DNA of 64,000 nt from Piezodorus guildinii (Eukaryota > Arthropoda > Insecta > Hemiptera > Pentatomidae). Below the pieces are notes generated by a model. The model was given only the letters and a program-made list of their open reading frames with translations. It had not been told where the DNA came from and did no database searches. The stretch covers positions 96,293,616 to 96,357,615 of the forward strand of contig CM041294.1 of NCBI GenBank assembly GCA_023052935.1, in the 5' to 3' direction. Both the position numbers and the translations under genes were made by a program. Below are positions 51,650-63,369 of the stretch, piece by piece (the stretch's first letter is position 1; every line of letters starts with the position of its first letter).

Positions 51650-52905
51650 GCAATTCTTTTCAATAAACAGCGTCCACAAATATACCACCAAATCGAGATA
51701 AATTCAGCTCTCATTATTCTTGGTCAAAATCCGTACAGTACTCGCCAGTCTGGAGCTTAACCTGCTTGACTAACTACCAAAAATTTGAAAGAATTCAAAA
51801 TCTATCAATCCGGATAATTAATTACCACCGACACACTAAAATATCGTCCATGCTCCAGCGTTTGCAGCTTCCAACAATTAAACATTTTGTTCATACTCAC
51901 AGCTTCTTACTTCGGTAAAACTCCAGTCTCCAAAAATCCATTAGTAAAGGAAGTCGGTGATTATAATAAAACATTTCTAAAACGCTACACTCATAAAAGT
52001 ACTGTTAACTTAAGCTAATTTGTTTTAATTTCTAATTTTAGGGTTAGGGGTTAGGGTATTGGAGTAGGTGTTCAACCTCTTGGTTAGCACCGAATAAATT
52101 TGTAGTAACAGATTTGTTTTACTCTTTTTTCTTCTTTTTATTTATTAATTTTTTCTTCTATTTTTTTATTTATTTATTTATTTTTATTATTATTATTATT
52201 TTGTTGACACATTCTGAATTAGTGAATTTATTCCAATTTTTTTTTCTTTATTTTTTTTTTTATATCTTTTTTAATTATTACTATTATTTTTTTTCTTTCT
52301 TTCTTTATTTTTTTTCTTATAGTTCCGGGAGCAGAGAACATTCTTTGACGAACATAATCAGTGAACTAACTGTTTCACTAGAGTCCTTCAAGCTCTCACT
52401 TAACGATCTAGCTAGGTTAAGTTTATCCATTTGTACATGGAATTTGGAGCAGTTCTCAATTATGTGTTTTATTGAGAGAGGCACTCTGCACAAGTTACAC
52501 ATTGGTACGGGCTGCCTGAGGGTGAGATGGAGATGTGTGAGCCTGCTATGTCCAATGGGAAGTCTCGCCAAAGCAGTTTCCTCGCGGCGATTACTTCGCA
52601 ATGATGTATTCCATGGATCAGGCGATTGATTGATATTTCTTAATTTATTGGTGTTGTCTATTTCTAATTTTATGTTAATAATGATTTTTCCATTTTTATT
52701 TGTAGGATTTTCGTATAATTTTTCCTATAACCATTTGTTTAATAAATTTAATTTTACGACATGTTTTGTCGTTAAGGCTAACTAGATTCTAATTACCAAA
52801 CGAACAAAACATTTTGCTGATTGTAAGGATGTCTCATCCGAAATCATTTGTAAATATTTTCTAAATTTGTAAATATGTAAATAAAGTTTATTTTCTTTCT
52901 CTTTC
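51650..52905 (+). pseudogene. Jockey-clade 3' end, split by another insertion
   Basis: 51,650-52,065 and 52,635-52,905 together match 61,440-61,930: 'ctaccaaaaatttgaaagaa', 'ccaacaattaaac', 'aaaatccatt', then the 3' UTR 'ccaaacgaacaaaacatttt' and 'catccgaaatcatttgtaaa'. Several stops. The 52,066-52,635 interval is absent from the 61-kb copy, so it is an insertion. Confidence 0.75.
52066..52635 (-). pseudogene. 3' end of an RNase-H-type non-LTR retrotransposon, inserted
   Basis: 94-codon minus frame: ETALARLPIGHSRLTHLHL, then the cysteine motif CNLCRVPLSIKHIIENC, then an amphipathic tail. This is the standard end of ORF2 in I/LOA-like elements after their RNase H domain (LRIGH...THG..L....P.C..C....TV.HIL..C). 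A T-rich microsatellite-like stretch at 52,110-52,320 reads as an A-rich 3' tail on this strand. Confidence 0.7.
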
Positions 52906-53435
52906 TCAGGCTTAAATCACTGTTTCTTCGATGATCAATAAGCATTGCATTTCCTGAATTGTAATTGTTGTATAAAGGATGCTAATACTCTTGGTACTTT
53001 AACAACTTTAAACAAGATTCGGATCGATTAATAAAAAGTAGACGCATCGCAATGAGATCGCTGTAAATACATTAGACCTATACGAAGACTAACTGAATAG
53101 AGTTGCAGAGCTATCTGAATGGACGGTACTAGACACGTGTGGCTCCGCACCTTTGAGCTCGGCACGTGTGGCTGAGCCGGCAGGCACAATACTATAGCGT
53201 GTACTCAGTAATCACCAGACAATGCTTTTGTAGTTGGCTTCGCGAAAACAACGGGATCCCTTTGTAGACAATAGGTGTCGGCGTGTGTCCGCCACTGTCT
53301 GCGTTATACTACCTTTATTTTGCCCGAAAAATTTGTAATTGTTATAATCAAATAGGAATTCAATTAGGTACAAAATCACTTAACGCTTCTACAAAATGTT
53401 TACTCTCTTTGGAAAATTCGATTTATTCATGACAA
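52906..53435. other. No gene; GC-richer 53,120-53,320
   Basis: 53,130-53,180 holds a direct repeat 'cacgtgtggct' (53,135 and 53,163). Nothing else recognised. Confidence 0.3.
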
Positions 53436-53439
53436 TTCA

Positions 53440-53790
53440 ACACATATAACGTTCACTCTTCGAATAAGTACTTGACCACCAATTTTTATGGGCGACAAAT
53501 TCTCAGACCAACTCTGTGCATTACCTAGGACTGACACTCGATCGAAGAATGACTTGGGGTCTACATGTCAAGATAAAAACACGGTCTCTCAACCAGCGAC
53601 TGAAAGTACTGTACTCTCTTCTATCTATATCATCGAAATTAAAAATTATGCGAAAACTAAATACATACACATACCTACTTAAACCCATATGGACGTACGT
53701 CTCACAGGTTTATGTTTCAGATAAAAGACATACAAAAACTGCAATCATTTCAATAAAAAATTGTTAGACTCTTAACGACAGCTCCTTGGT
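53440..53790 (+). pseudogene. Jockey-clade ORF2 fragment
   Basis: An 83-codon frame with HYLGLTLDRRMTWGLHVKIK, LNQRLKVLYSLLS and LLKPIWTYVSQVY, the YLG.xLDxxLTW ... LKPIWTYG stretch downstream of RT in Jockey elements. Truncated on both sides. Confidence 0.8.
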
Positions 53791-53799
53791 ACGTTTGTT

Positions 53800-53945
53800 T
53801 GTTTATTCATTCAACGCCACTTTATGCTACCGAGGCTGATCAGACGATGCTACAGTGGGAGTCCTAAAGTTTTCCTATCCAGGTTTTATTGGGATAGGAA
53901 TGTTTAACGCTGTTATCCTAGCCACTATGCGATAGGTGACCACCC
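53800..53945 (-). repeat. SINE family 2 copy
   Basis: 'ccactttatgctaccgaggc', 'gggagtcctaaagttttcc' and the head 'gttatcctagccactatgcg', the same layout as the arm of the nested palindrome at 20,722-20,960 with the middle deleted. Confidence 0.65.
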
Positions 53946-54189
53946 TTGGTACGTAAATAATAAAACTCAACATACGGACATTGTTTTATAGCTACTGTAT
54001 ATTCGCGTTTTCTAAGAAAACTACACGGGCACGATATAGATTTATAAACAACTTGTCATTACCTAAAATGCCAGTCAGACTGTCAATGCCATAATCTGGG
54101 GTATGGAGATCCTCTTAAAAACTACATTCAGTAATGGCAGAAGCATATTTTTTTTTATATAGTTCTCCTTCAATTTTTATTTTTATCAT
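53946..54189. other. No gene
   Basis: Nothing recognised. Confidence 0.3.
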
Positions 54190-54722
54190 ATAAATTGGTT
54201 TATTATTTTCAATAATGAACCTTTGTAATCGACCAAAAAATAAAAAATACCTCAACTCCCTCTAAATTTGAGGGCTTACGTTTCAAGTACACGAATAACG
54301 AAGAAATAAAAAAATAACTAAAAAACTGCGAATAATTATAAAAAAAGAGAGAAAAAAATGGAAATTTCACCCATAAATACTCCTATAACTCAGTTTTTTG
54401 TTTTAAAATATGCAAAGAGCTTTAGAATCAGTAAAGCGTTAAAAAAATATTGAAGATAGATAAAAGTAAAAAATTTAAACACCTGTAAACAGCTATATAA
54501 ACAGTTATAGTTATGTGGAAATAATAAACCATTGTGTAACAATTTGCAGTGTTTTTATCTATATTATTTTTATCATTTTGTTAGTTATATAAATGGATAT
54601 AAATATAAAGTATACATTTCAATAATAGCTAGGGACCCACTGTATTTGGGTGGGGAATTTACCTAAAGACTACAAATTTGCTGATTACAAAGGTGCGTTA
54701 TTGAAAATAATAAACCAAAATC
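54190..54722. mobile_element. Rep-1-type MITE
   Basis: Left end 'tggtttattattttcaataa' and right end 'ttattgaaaataataaacca' are inverted over ~40 bp, each extended by 'cctttgtaatcg/'. Inside, 'cataaatactcctataactc' and 'ggaaataataaaccattgtg' (54,515) match the Rep-1 copy at 15.65-15.85 kb. Non-coding. Confidence 0.65.
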
Positions 54723-55069
54723 ATTAATACTGGAATTATTACTGTTTTCTTTTCAGTATCCCCGTTCTTATTATAAATGCCATCACTATTCAAACAAACG
54801 TTGGGGCGTATCCTCTCATCATCTTTCATACATACATTATAATTATAATCTAATATATAAAAATCTTGTGTCACGTTGGTTGTGGTCATACATCTCCAAA
54901 ACAGCTCGACCGATATTTATGAAATTTTGTATGTAAATTTGGTAGGTATTAGAATCGGTACAAAAGTATATTTCAAATCGCTAGGTGGTTCGGCTATCCG
55001 TGTACAAATTTTCTTACATTTTTTTTTCTCAAAAATGTTTATGTAATTTTTTTCATTTGTTGAGACTAG

Positions 55070-55102
<33 letters not shown>

Positions 55103-55145
55103 CTGTATTAGTAAATACATAGTAAATTAGCTGTAAAATAATATA
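54723..55145 (+). repeat. Unclassified repeat with long A-run
   Basis: 'tctaatatataaaaatcttg' at 54,848 followed by 'agctcgaccgatatttatga' resembles the start of widespread insect non-autonomous elements. 29 A at 55,070-55,098 may be its poly(A) tail. Identity uncertain. Confidence 0.4.
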
Positions 55146-55149
55146 CATG

Positions 55150-55390
55150 AAGAGAAAATGCCCAATGGCATCACTCCACTTGGTAATCTAAACTAGAAGG
55201 TCTCGAGGCAATCTTTTTCTTCTCAGGTGCCTCGGAGGATGGTCAGGAATAGAAAGGAAGCAAGGATTGAAACTAGTAGATTAGAGTGGGAGTAGAGTTT
55301 GTCATAGTAGGATTGATACCTGATTCGGCCCAAATCAGCAACATATGGGATGTAAAGGTCTTTATGGATGAGTTTTGTATATATTTTTTA
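55150..55390 (-). pseudogene. Jockey-clade 3' end, minus strand
   Basis: Minus strand matches the 6.2, 17.1 and 62.1 kb copies: 'actcatccataaagaccttt', 'tttcaatccttgcttccttt' and 'ccgaggcacctgagaag'. Truncated; frames broken. Confidence 0.7.
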
Positions 55391-55399
55391 TTTATCATT

Positions 55400-56256
55400 T
55401 CTTACATATATTTTTTTTATTGTTTTATTTGTTATCCGCCTCTACCCTACAGGGTCATTGGTGTCATCATATTAAGTTATACTCTGTTGTAGTACCCTAC
55501 AATCTTTAAATATTCAAACAGTTTGGATATATGTTTTTCTTCGTCGCCGAGTATTTGGTTAAGCGTGAGTGGCAATCCAATAGCTTTTCTCAAGTGTTTG
55601 TATTTTTTGCATTCTAATAACAAATGGTTCACACTCTGTATGACGTTGTCACATTTCGTGCAAGTGGGTGCTTCTAACCGTTTTAGGAGGTACCCATGGG
55701 TAAATTGGCAATGACCAATTCTCAATCTGCACAGTAGGATTTCTTCCCTCCTAGACTTTCTGGAGCTAGTTTCCCATTTACTGCAATCAGATTTCACTGC
55801 TCCTAATTTTGTCTGCCCTCTTTTCCACCTTTCCGTCCAATCCGCTAGCAACCCTTTTTTCGATTGGAGCATCCAATCTTCTACAGTAACTTCATTAATT
55901 TGGACAATTCCCCTCTCTTCTCCTATTCTGACAGTGTTGGCTGCTTGGTCAGCATTTTCATTGCCCGGAATTCCTCGATGGGCTGGTACCCATAGCAACA
56001 CAACATGTGTATGTCCGAGTTTTATTTTCCAACACTCGTTAATTATTTCCCGTATTGTCGCGTTGGTTGGTGTTTGGCTGTCGATGGCAGCCAGCACACT
56101 CCAATAGTCCGTCGCAACAATCCAAGAATTTTTGTTAGAGTTGTCTATACATTCCAGAGCCTTTAGTATAGCGTGCTTCCCTGTGAAGACGGAGCTCCCT
56201 TTAGGCAGCTTGTACAAACTCCAAAAATTCCTTCTTCCAGCATACTCCCTTATCAT
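55400..56256 (-). pseudogene. RNase-H-bearing non-LTR retrotransposon, C-terminal part
   Basis: 259-codon open frame. RNase H: IVATDYWSVLAAID (Asp), WVPAHRGIPGNENADQAA (His and last Asp). The catalytic Glu strand reads VFTGKHAILKALE, where Lys stands at the usual Glu position, so the domain is probably inactive. It is followed by LLCRLRIGHCQFTHGYL and the zinc-like CTKCDNVIQSVNHLLLEC, ending ORF2. The upstream RT is missing: a Jockey fragment on the opposite strand abuts at ~56,257. Clade I/LOA-like by architecture. Confidence 0.85.
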
Positions 56257-56580
56257 CCAGTCCTACCTCTGACAGATACTTCAAAATAAATCAGATTGGG
56301 TCCTATTCATCTCTTTTTACTCACTCCGCTATTGTTCCTCAAGGCAGTATCCTAGGATCCATTCTCTACACAGTATATACAGCTGATATCCTAACACTTT
56401 CCTTCCCACTTATGCTGATGACACATGCGTGTTATCAGTCAATAACGATCCAACCCTCCATGTTAATAAACGATTAAACGATCCAATAACGATTTTGCCT
56501 CTCAAACCCTTCAATCCCACATTAGAGACATTGAGATATGGTGTCAGAATTGGAGAATTAAAATAAATTCCAAATAAATA
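56257..56580 (+). pseudogene. Jockey-clade RT palm fragment
   Basis: Plus-strand pieces give IVPQGSILGSILYTVYTADI and, after one frameshift, TYADDTCVLSVNNDPTL, with an intact YADD box. About 100 codons of RT only, truncated both sides. Confidence 0.8.
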
Positions 56581-57475
56581 TATTTCAGATGAAAGTAATA
56601 AAAATAATACTAATTCAGCTACTTAGTTGTATAATAATTATCTGGCGATCTTTACATAAGAATGTGAATCTCAGATTAAGAAAACCTGTTCCTGATCAAT
56701 ACGGTTGATATAGCTACTCTGTGAAATAAATTGTCAAGACAGTGAATTGAAACGTAGTCTTAACTGTTTAAAATTTCATTATGTTAAATTTATTTTGTGA
56801 ATCGTGCAGTATTTATTATATTGTCGACTGGAATTTATCGAATTCCGAAATGTCAGTTACACAGAGACGTCAATGGGCACTACTTCATTACAAAACATGG
56901 CCAAGGATGAATTCCATTGGTCGGATAAGGAAAGTGGTTATATTTAATTGATATGATTAGCCAATCAGGAGTGAGGATTACTCTACGTTAAATCTAATGT
57001 CTTTTCTTTTTTATAAGTGTATTCCATTATATCTGTAATTGGTCTCAATTAACCAGTCAGTTTTTTTTTATCGGTTTGTTTTTGTATTTAATTATTTAAT
57101 TGACACGAGGGGAGATCGTTTGTGTAGTAGGAGTCTATAAATGGCATATATTCCATTATCGTCAAGTAATTCCTCTTATTTATTTCTTATAATATATTAC
57201 ACGTAAAATATTTCAGAATAGCAGGATTAAAAGACTTGTTTTCACTTAAAAGTTCATTCAATATAAAATATAATCTATTAAAATTGAGATTACTTTTTTA
57301 TTCATTTTTTTAATTTATAATTCCTTGCAATCCAAATTGATATAATTCTTATTATATCTATATATTTTTTGGGTGGCTTACTGGATTTAGACATAATAAA
57401 GTTAAGCTACGTCGAGTGCTGTAAGTACTACTTATTTCGTAATCTTTAGTAACACTAAAAGTACTTGATAAAAAA
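56581..57475. other. No gene
   Basis: AT-rich; no ORF over 60 codons and no repeat partner that I can see. Confidence 0.35.
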
Positions 57476-57479
57476 ATTG

Positions 57480-57603
57480 TATGAATGTAGTATGTTTGAT
57501 ATCATTCAGCAATACTATTAATGTCCAAATTGGACAGATTGTAAAATTTTCTCAATAAAAATTGTTATTACTAAAAAAAATGATAAAAAAAAAAAAAAAA
57601 AAA
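57480..57603 (+). repeat. Retroposon 3' end with poly(A)
   Basis: 'gcaatactattaatgtccaa' ... 'cagattgtaaaa' and an A-run at 57,583-57,603; same 3' end as 18,755-18,832. Confidence 0.6.
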
Positions 57604-58555
57604 GATATCCACGGTTTTTAATTCATGAAAGAATAGGAAATAACTGGTTAACAAATAATAAAAATAAAAATGTTTATTGGCAAAATTAATGGAAATTGGA
57701 CGATTTCAAATGGATTGACCCATATTATATAAGGAAATATAAAAAAGGAGGAAACGCTCCGAGATACCGAGGCAACATGGCGGTGGTATAATACGCAGTA
57801 ACCCCCCTTAAATATATCCCATCGATCGCTTGCCCGGTTCCCTGCCACATGAACCCCCCCAGACAAGAACATAGAGGAGACGATACAGGTCACTCAACCC
57901 ACGACGTATCGACCTACCCCAAGCAGACTCCGCTTGGCCCAGTCCTAACCAACATCTCTCGGTAAACATCATAAACTATCCTTTCTTTCCTTTCTATCTC
58001 TTCGCCTCCAATATTATTTTATCTCTTCATTGTTTGTCTCGGAAAGGGAGGATTTGTTTACCGCTCCTCTTGCCAAAATACATTCCCTCCTCCGTTGCAC
58101 AGTATACTGATCGATATACATTTGTTTATGAATGAAGGCCTGAGGCGTTCCTGGGTACTCCTAATCATAATTAATTAATAGTGATGGGCTGGATGTTTAT
58201 TGATGACTGTGGACTGTATGAAATAATAGATATATATTGCGGCATTATGGTTACAACAGAATTTATGAAAAATAAAAAAATAATGAGGGTTAGTGGTTTA
58301 GTAGTTATGAATATATGACTATTGTTAAATATAATTTTGACTATTGATAAACATATCTGGTCAGGCCGTTGAGGTGGGCGATTTCTCCTGTATAGTATTC
58401 TTTGGTCTTTTACGCTTCTCTTCGGCCTGAGTAAGCCGACGCCTATTATCTACTTCTGCTTCATGCGAATGAGTCTTCTTCTTAAAAATATCTAGGCTTC
58501 ACTTAGGGGCACATGTGCTTATTTAGGAAGTTCTTGTATAAACCCATATAATTTT
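57604..58555. other. No supported gene
   Basis: 57,720-57,960 is less AT-rich; a minus frame of 81 codons (57,648-57,893) has no domain. 58,390-58,500 on the minus strand reads KKKTHSHEAEVDNRRRLTQ, which might be a retroelement ORF1 scrap. Not annotated further. Confidence 0.3.
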
Positions 58556-58559
58556 TTTT

Positions 58560-58843
58560 TTGTTTTGTTTTTCTTAACCAATTTTTATTGAGTAGAATAA
58601 CTATCTGTCCTAATTAGGACCTTTAGCGATCAAGTACAACATTCATACTAAATTCACACAATATATACAAAACAATAAATTTATAAAATAATAACACAAT
58701 ATACATATATACAAAAAAGTCACTGATACCTATATATATGAGTGGAGAATCTAGACAAAGCTAGAACTCCAATATACATGTTTACAAGAGGTCTTGTGCC
58801 CACTGCCGTTTCAACCTTCTAATAATTTAGCAAAGTTTGATGG
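58560..58843 (-). pseudogene. Jockey-clade 3' end, minus strand
   Basis: Plus-strand 'aagaggtcttgtgcccactg' and 'ccgtttcaaccttct' encode, on the minus strand, the end of ORF2 (RRLKRQWAQDLL). The 3' UTR matches 36,720-36,900 and 26,310-26,440, ending near an A-rich tail at ~58,558. Confidence 0.7.
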
Positions 58844-58847
58844 TGTA

Positions 58848-58985
58848 AGGTCTTAAATTCCATCAGAACCTTATCCATCACCCCAATCCTCTAGCTCAAT
58901 CCTTATCCACCTCCACATACCCTAACCATTACCCTAGAAGGTTGAAACGGCAGTGGGCTCAAGACCTCTTAAAAATAACCATATC
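58848..58985 (+). pseudogene. Jockey-clade ORF2 end, plus strand
   Basis: 'cagaaccttatccatcaccc', 'agaaggttgaaacggcagtg' and 'ggctcaagacctctt': the same ORF2 terminus as in the preceding entry but on the other strand, so the two form an inverted pair. Confidence 0.65.
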
Positions 58986-59079
58986 ATCTTGTTAGCATTG
59001 ATAAAAAACGGATACATGTATAAGTTGAACAAATTCGATATTCAACTAAAGGAGAAATGAGCAAAAATTAAAATTATAG

Positions 59080-60135
59080 ATAATAAAAATATTCCAGTAA
59101 ATAAAAAAATGCAAGTTTTTAACAGCGCCCTACGAGCGATGGTTTGCTGTGGAGCTCAGGTATGGGGATATTTAAATTTATCGGAAGTAGAAAGGGTACA
59201 AAAATACTTCATAAAAAGGCTCTTTTATCTCCCACAGAACACGCCAGACTACATATTATATTTAGAAACTGCAACCTCTCCCCTCTACAGTTATACCTTA
59301 AAATTGCATCTAAAATATATCCGTAAAGTATTAGAAAGCCACCCTGCAAGTAGATTAACGAATTTCTTAACACAAGTTGTAATAGAAAAAAATATATCAT
59401 TGTATATGCAAATTATGAAAATATGTGACCAGCTACAAATAGAAATTAATGAAGAAACCATTAAAAAAATAAATCCGGACTACCTCATTAATAAAATGGA
59501 AACAAAAATCAGAACAGAAATGATATCCGCAGCCAGCAATAGCCAATTTCATATGTTATATGCAAAACATGATCCTGAAATAGCTATTTCCTACACCCAC
59601 CACAACAAACTTAGTCTTTATAATAAATCTCTGATATTTAAAGCAAGAGGAGAACTAACTGATGGGACTTAATTGTCAGCCATGGAGGAGGGATAGGATA
59701 CCTACCTGTGCTATGTGCAACCTAAATGTGCCAGAGGATACCTACCACTTTTTGGCAATATGTCCTGTCTTAAAGGAGTTCAGGATGAAATACTTGGAAA
59801 AATATAAGTTAACTCCAGAAGAGGTAATAGATAGACTAAATGGACTAGATTGGGTTAAATTTGCAGCATATTTAAATAAATCATTAAAATACAGAAATTT
59901 TTTGGTACAGCATTTTAATTATTAAATTTTTACAGTCAATAAAAATAAATCATAACATTACTAAAAATATAAATTATTATCAAAACTGAAAAAAAGAAAA
60001 GAAAAAGGGGCAACTCGACAGACGGCTTAACGCCATTGTCTTGTGGGCTTTGATCTCAAAAAAATGTATATATATGTTATTACTATTTTGTATATTATGT
60101 AAATAAAGCATTTATTCATTTCATTCATTCATTCA
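59080..60135 (+). pseudogene. Non-LTR retrotransposon, C-terminal region with (ATTC)n tail
   Basis: 187 codons from 59,109 (RAMVCCGAQVWGYLNLSEVE, then RVQKYFIKRLFYLP) continue, after a one-base frame break at ~59,665, into 87 codons with the cysteine motif CAMCNLNVPEDTYHFLAICP and the terminal aromatic stretch LDWVKFAAYLNKSLKYRN. This domain order follows RT in several LINE clades. The 3' UTR ends in 'aaataaagcatttattcatt' and an ATTC repeat tail rather than poly(A). The RT and EN are missing. Confidence 0.8.
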
Positions 60136-60139
60136 AATG

Positions 60140-60595
60140 AGCAAAAATATTTTTTGTATGCAATTTGTTAGTTTTTGAACATAAAAACAGTACTATAGAT
60201 GTATAATATACCATTAGAAAGCTAATGATATTAGTGAAAATATTATCTTATAGATAAAATAGTAAAAGTTAAAGTAGAGTGATGACAAACCGATAAAACT
60301 AATTTATTGTCGTAAATAATTATATAATTTATTATTTAATAAAACACATGTTTTAACTGAAACTCTAGGTAACTAATTCTTTAACAATTTAGTTTCATCA
60401 CTAAATCTATAATACCCGATGTGGGGGATAACAAGCATGACAGGGCTGGTCAGCCTGTAATAGTTTTTTTTTTTAAATGTGACAAAATGTATACTTATAT
60501 AAGTGCAATATAAAGGGATATTAAAGATCCCTTGAAAATGGCAAAAAGTCGAAACGTAGTGAGAAGGAAAAATAAATAAAACATGATGAATGAAA
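60140..60595. repeat. Dispersed AT-rich repeat, no gene
   Basis: 60,180-60,400 is related to 1,740-1,890 and, inverted, to 14,690-14,830 (Rep-1 region). 60,420-60,595 shows nothing. Confidence 0.4.
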
Positions 60596-60599
60596 ATAG

Positions 60600-60830
60600 A
60601 TCACTTTAATTAAAAAAATAACCTAACAAAACTAAAAATGTCATTTACGCGGAAGTACTTTAAAATATATTCTTTCAAAATTTTCTTAATAGCGATATAA
60701 ACAGAAATTGACGCAGACGAAGCCGCTTTAGAATATGTCATAAAAAGGTGACGTGTACCGAGAAAGGTTTATATCTGGGTGAAAATTCCGGTTCTGGGAT
60801 ACACCGATATTTGGTACTGCTAGTGTTCTT
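60600..60830 (+). pseudogene. RTE fragment, composite with another repeat
   Basis: 60,640-60,730 matches the complement of 39,170-39,260; 60,730-60,805 ('aatatgtcataaaaaggtga', 'gtaccgagaaaggtttatat') matches the RT region of the RTE at 49,060-49,130. The same junction occurs at 39.15 kb. Confidence 0.65.
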
Positions 60831-61279
60831 ACAAAATCTTAAATTCATTCTAACGCCGGAGCTATTGATAGTTACGTACCACCTGATTATATTTTATGAA
60901 ATGTTTGAATAAATGTTTAAAATATATTTATTACAAGTAGACTGTGGGGTGAGAGCTATTTCTGTTGGTACTTGCTTGTCGCTCTGATACAGATCCTCTA
61001 TCATGGGAAGTTAGTCGAGTAGAAAGAAGTGCGAGGAAGGCGTTTCAAAAATGTCTCAGTAAAAATGCGAGGTCGCGCACCTCCAAAGATCTCCTGTCCA
61101 AAGAAAGACATCTCAATTGAGGCTGTCCGTCTTCCTGTCTTTTCCAGCCAATGGCGGGGCTAAAAAATGTAATTGCCCATTTTGTGGTGTATCCTTCTCA
61201 CTACCCGTGTCCTTACCAGGGAATCATTCCTGTAACGTGTCAGGTATATATTGTCGTACCCTTAAATATGACATTTCGG
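60831..61279. other. Unclassified
   Basis: 60,960-61,190 is GC-richer, without a usable ORF. Confidence 0.25.
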
Positions 61280-61930
61280 TTTCTGTACAGTAACCTAGGC
61301 CTAACATTGATAAATCTCTTACTTTCACAGATCATATCAATAGAAAAATCGATAAAACCAAAAAAATTTAATTTATAAAATGTTCCCATACTTCAGCAAA
61401 AAATCCCATTTGAGCCCTCGTAATAAAATGACAATATACAAACTCAGTTATTCGCTCGTTAATCACATACGCACAGTCTGGAGCACAATCTGATTGACTA
61501 ATTACCAAAAACTTGAAAGAATTCAAAATATATCAATGCGGATAATTAACAATTACCCCCGCAACACTAAAATATCATCTTGCAGCATCCAACAGTTAAA
61601 CGATTTGTCCACACTCAAACAGCTTCATATTTCTGTAAAACACCAGTCTCTAAAAATCCATTCAAAAAAGAAATCGTTGTTGTAAGCTTATGCTAGCTTG
61701 TTTTAATTTATAAATTTTGTATTTTCAATCATTTTATCCGTTTTTTTTAAATGTAGGGTTTTTGTTTAATGTTTCCTACTACCATAGTTAATATCAATTT
61801 AATTTTACCACTTATGTATTCATTAGGCTAATAGATTATAATTACCAAACGAACAAAACATTTTGCTGTTTGTAAGGATGTCTCATCCGAAATCATTTGT
61901 AAATATGTAAATAAAGTTTTTTTTCATTCT
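61280..61930 (+). pseudogene. Jockey-clade 3' end
   Basis: 'taacctaggcctaacattga' encodes the YLGLTLDxxLTF stretch; then broken frames and the 3' UTR 'ccaaacgaacaaaacatttt'. It is the uninterrupted relative of 51,650-52,905. It ends in a T/A-rich region without clear poly(A). Confidence 0.75.
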
Positions 61931-62039
61931 TCTTCTGTTTCTTACGTTTTTTTGTTCGCGAGCTTGATTCAACACACACAGATTTGTTGTTAGAGACTTG
62001 TTCAGACGTACTTAGAAGATCCTAAAATGTGTATTTCCG

Positions 62040-62338
62040 AGAAAAATTCTTTTTATCTTTTCCATATAAACTCATCCAATAAGACCTTAATGTTTCATAT
62101 GTAGCTAATTTGGCCTGAGCCAGATAACATTCTCTCCATGACAAACTCCACTCCCACTCTAACCTACTAGTTTAAATCCTAGCTTTCTCTTTCATTCCTT
62201 ACGATCCTCCGAGGCGTTTGAATAGAATACGGCTGCGAGACATATTTATTATAATGCCGCCAATGAGTAGCATCTCTAATAGACTGTTTTATGTCATTTG
62301 TCTTTTAGCTTATTGACTGGTTGTGAATTCTAATAACC
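62040..62338 (+). pseudogene. Jockey-clade 3' end
   Basis: 'aaactcatccaataagacct', 'gacaaactccactcccactc' and 'cctccgaggcgtttgaatag'; same subfamily as 6.2 and 17.1 kb. Decayed. Confidence 0.7.
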
Positions 62339-62339
62339 T

Positions 62340-62660
62340 GTACCACTACAACCCATGAAGGTCTTGGGCTCAGTAAATATAGAGAGATTCGTATTGTTTC
62401 TAAGTCAACGACCGTACAATGAGGTAATTAGGTCTTGATAACGCTGTGCCACCAGGTATTTCTTCCAATTTTGTGGGTACCGACTTTATAGAGCTAGGTC
62501 TGCCGCAGGAGAGACTCCATACCCTAGAATCGCCCTCCGACTGAATTAACAGAATAAATGATACTCTGCCACAGCCGGTATTCGAACCCAGAGAACAGTA
62601 GACTTGTTCTCCGTTGGCGTGCCGTTCCCCAAAAATGTGGAACGCTTCACGATTTTGCGT
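62340..62660 (-). repeat. tRNA-derived SINE, family 1
   Basis: Minus strand: tRNA-like head with box B GGGTTCGAATACC at ~62,585, then CGGCTGTGGCAGAGTATC and the body 'tctagggtatggagtctctc'. It ends with 'aggtcttgggctcagtaaat' (plus-strand view, 62,357), the inverse of 3,395-3,420. The 134-codon frame across it is not a gene. Confidence 0.7.
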
Positions 62661-63365
62661 ATCATCCTTGGGCAGGGTATTTTTAGTATATGTACCGCCG
62701 AAGCGAGTGTGTATTATGTAATACAGTTGTAAATTCCAATAAACAATAAAATTATTTAAAATAATTTCCCATAACACCACTCTGATCTCTTGGACATCGT
62801 GCACAGACCTCTTGTTGAGAAATTACTGGTCCAGTAAGTGCCTAAGTGACCGGAAACGAGAAGCAGTTTCCTTAAAAATCTAAAAACTATCGCAATACAT
62901 TTCCTGACTACTTATTTAAATCCAAATAATTAAATAAAACTTTAATAAAAAAAGCCAGGTTTGAATATTTTTCATGGCGAGCAAGTTGCCTGACATTGGG
63001 TTAATATCGAGAACTCCGTTGCGTGTAGGCGTTCTAGCATCGATCGATCTCTCCGTCAACTCAGTGTATCTCCAAAAATTATTTTATCCGAAAATAGTTC
63101 TTATCCCCATCCTAAATAATAAAATAAAAAGAGTAAATTTATATTAGGAATAGGGTTTTAATTTAAAAATGATACTAACTTGAAATTCAAGCACATGATG
63201 CAATTATAAAACACAATCAAGAAAAAAATTCCTAATCAATTACTTAATTTATTTTTCTGGACCAACTTGGAGACCGTTCTGTGGCACACCTAGCTTCTGT
63301 AAAGTGGGAGGGAAATCTTACGGCTAAGAGTGATTTCGGATTAGGTGTATTCATCCTGCATTACG
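62661..63365. other. No gene
   Basis: AT-rich; no ORF or repeat partner recognised. Confidence 0.35.
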
Positions 63366-63369
63366 TTTT

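Noticed and set aside
52041..52059. Telomere-like 'tagggttaggggttaggg'
   Set aside because: Only about two and a half imperfect units, of the TTAGGG type rather than arthropod TTAGG, within a Jockey 3' region; not a telomere.
62400..62804. 134-codon minus-strand ORF
   Set aside because: It spans a tRNA-derived SINE and its flank; not conserved in the other SINE copies.
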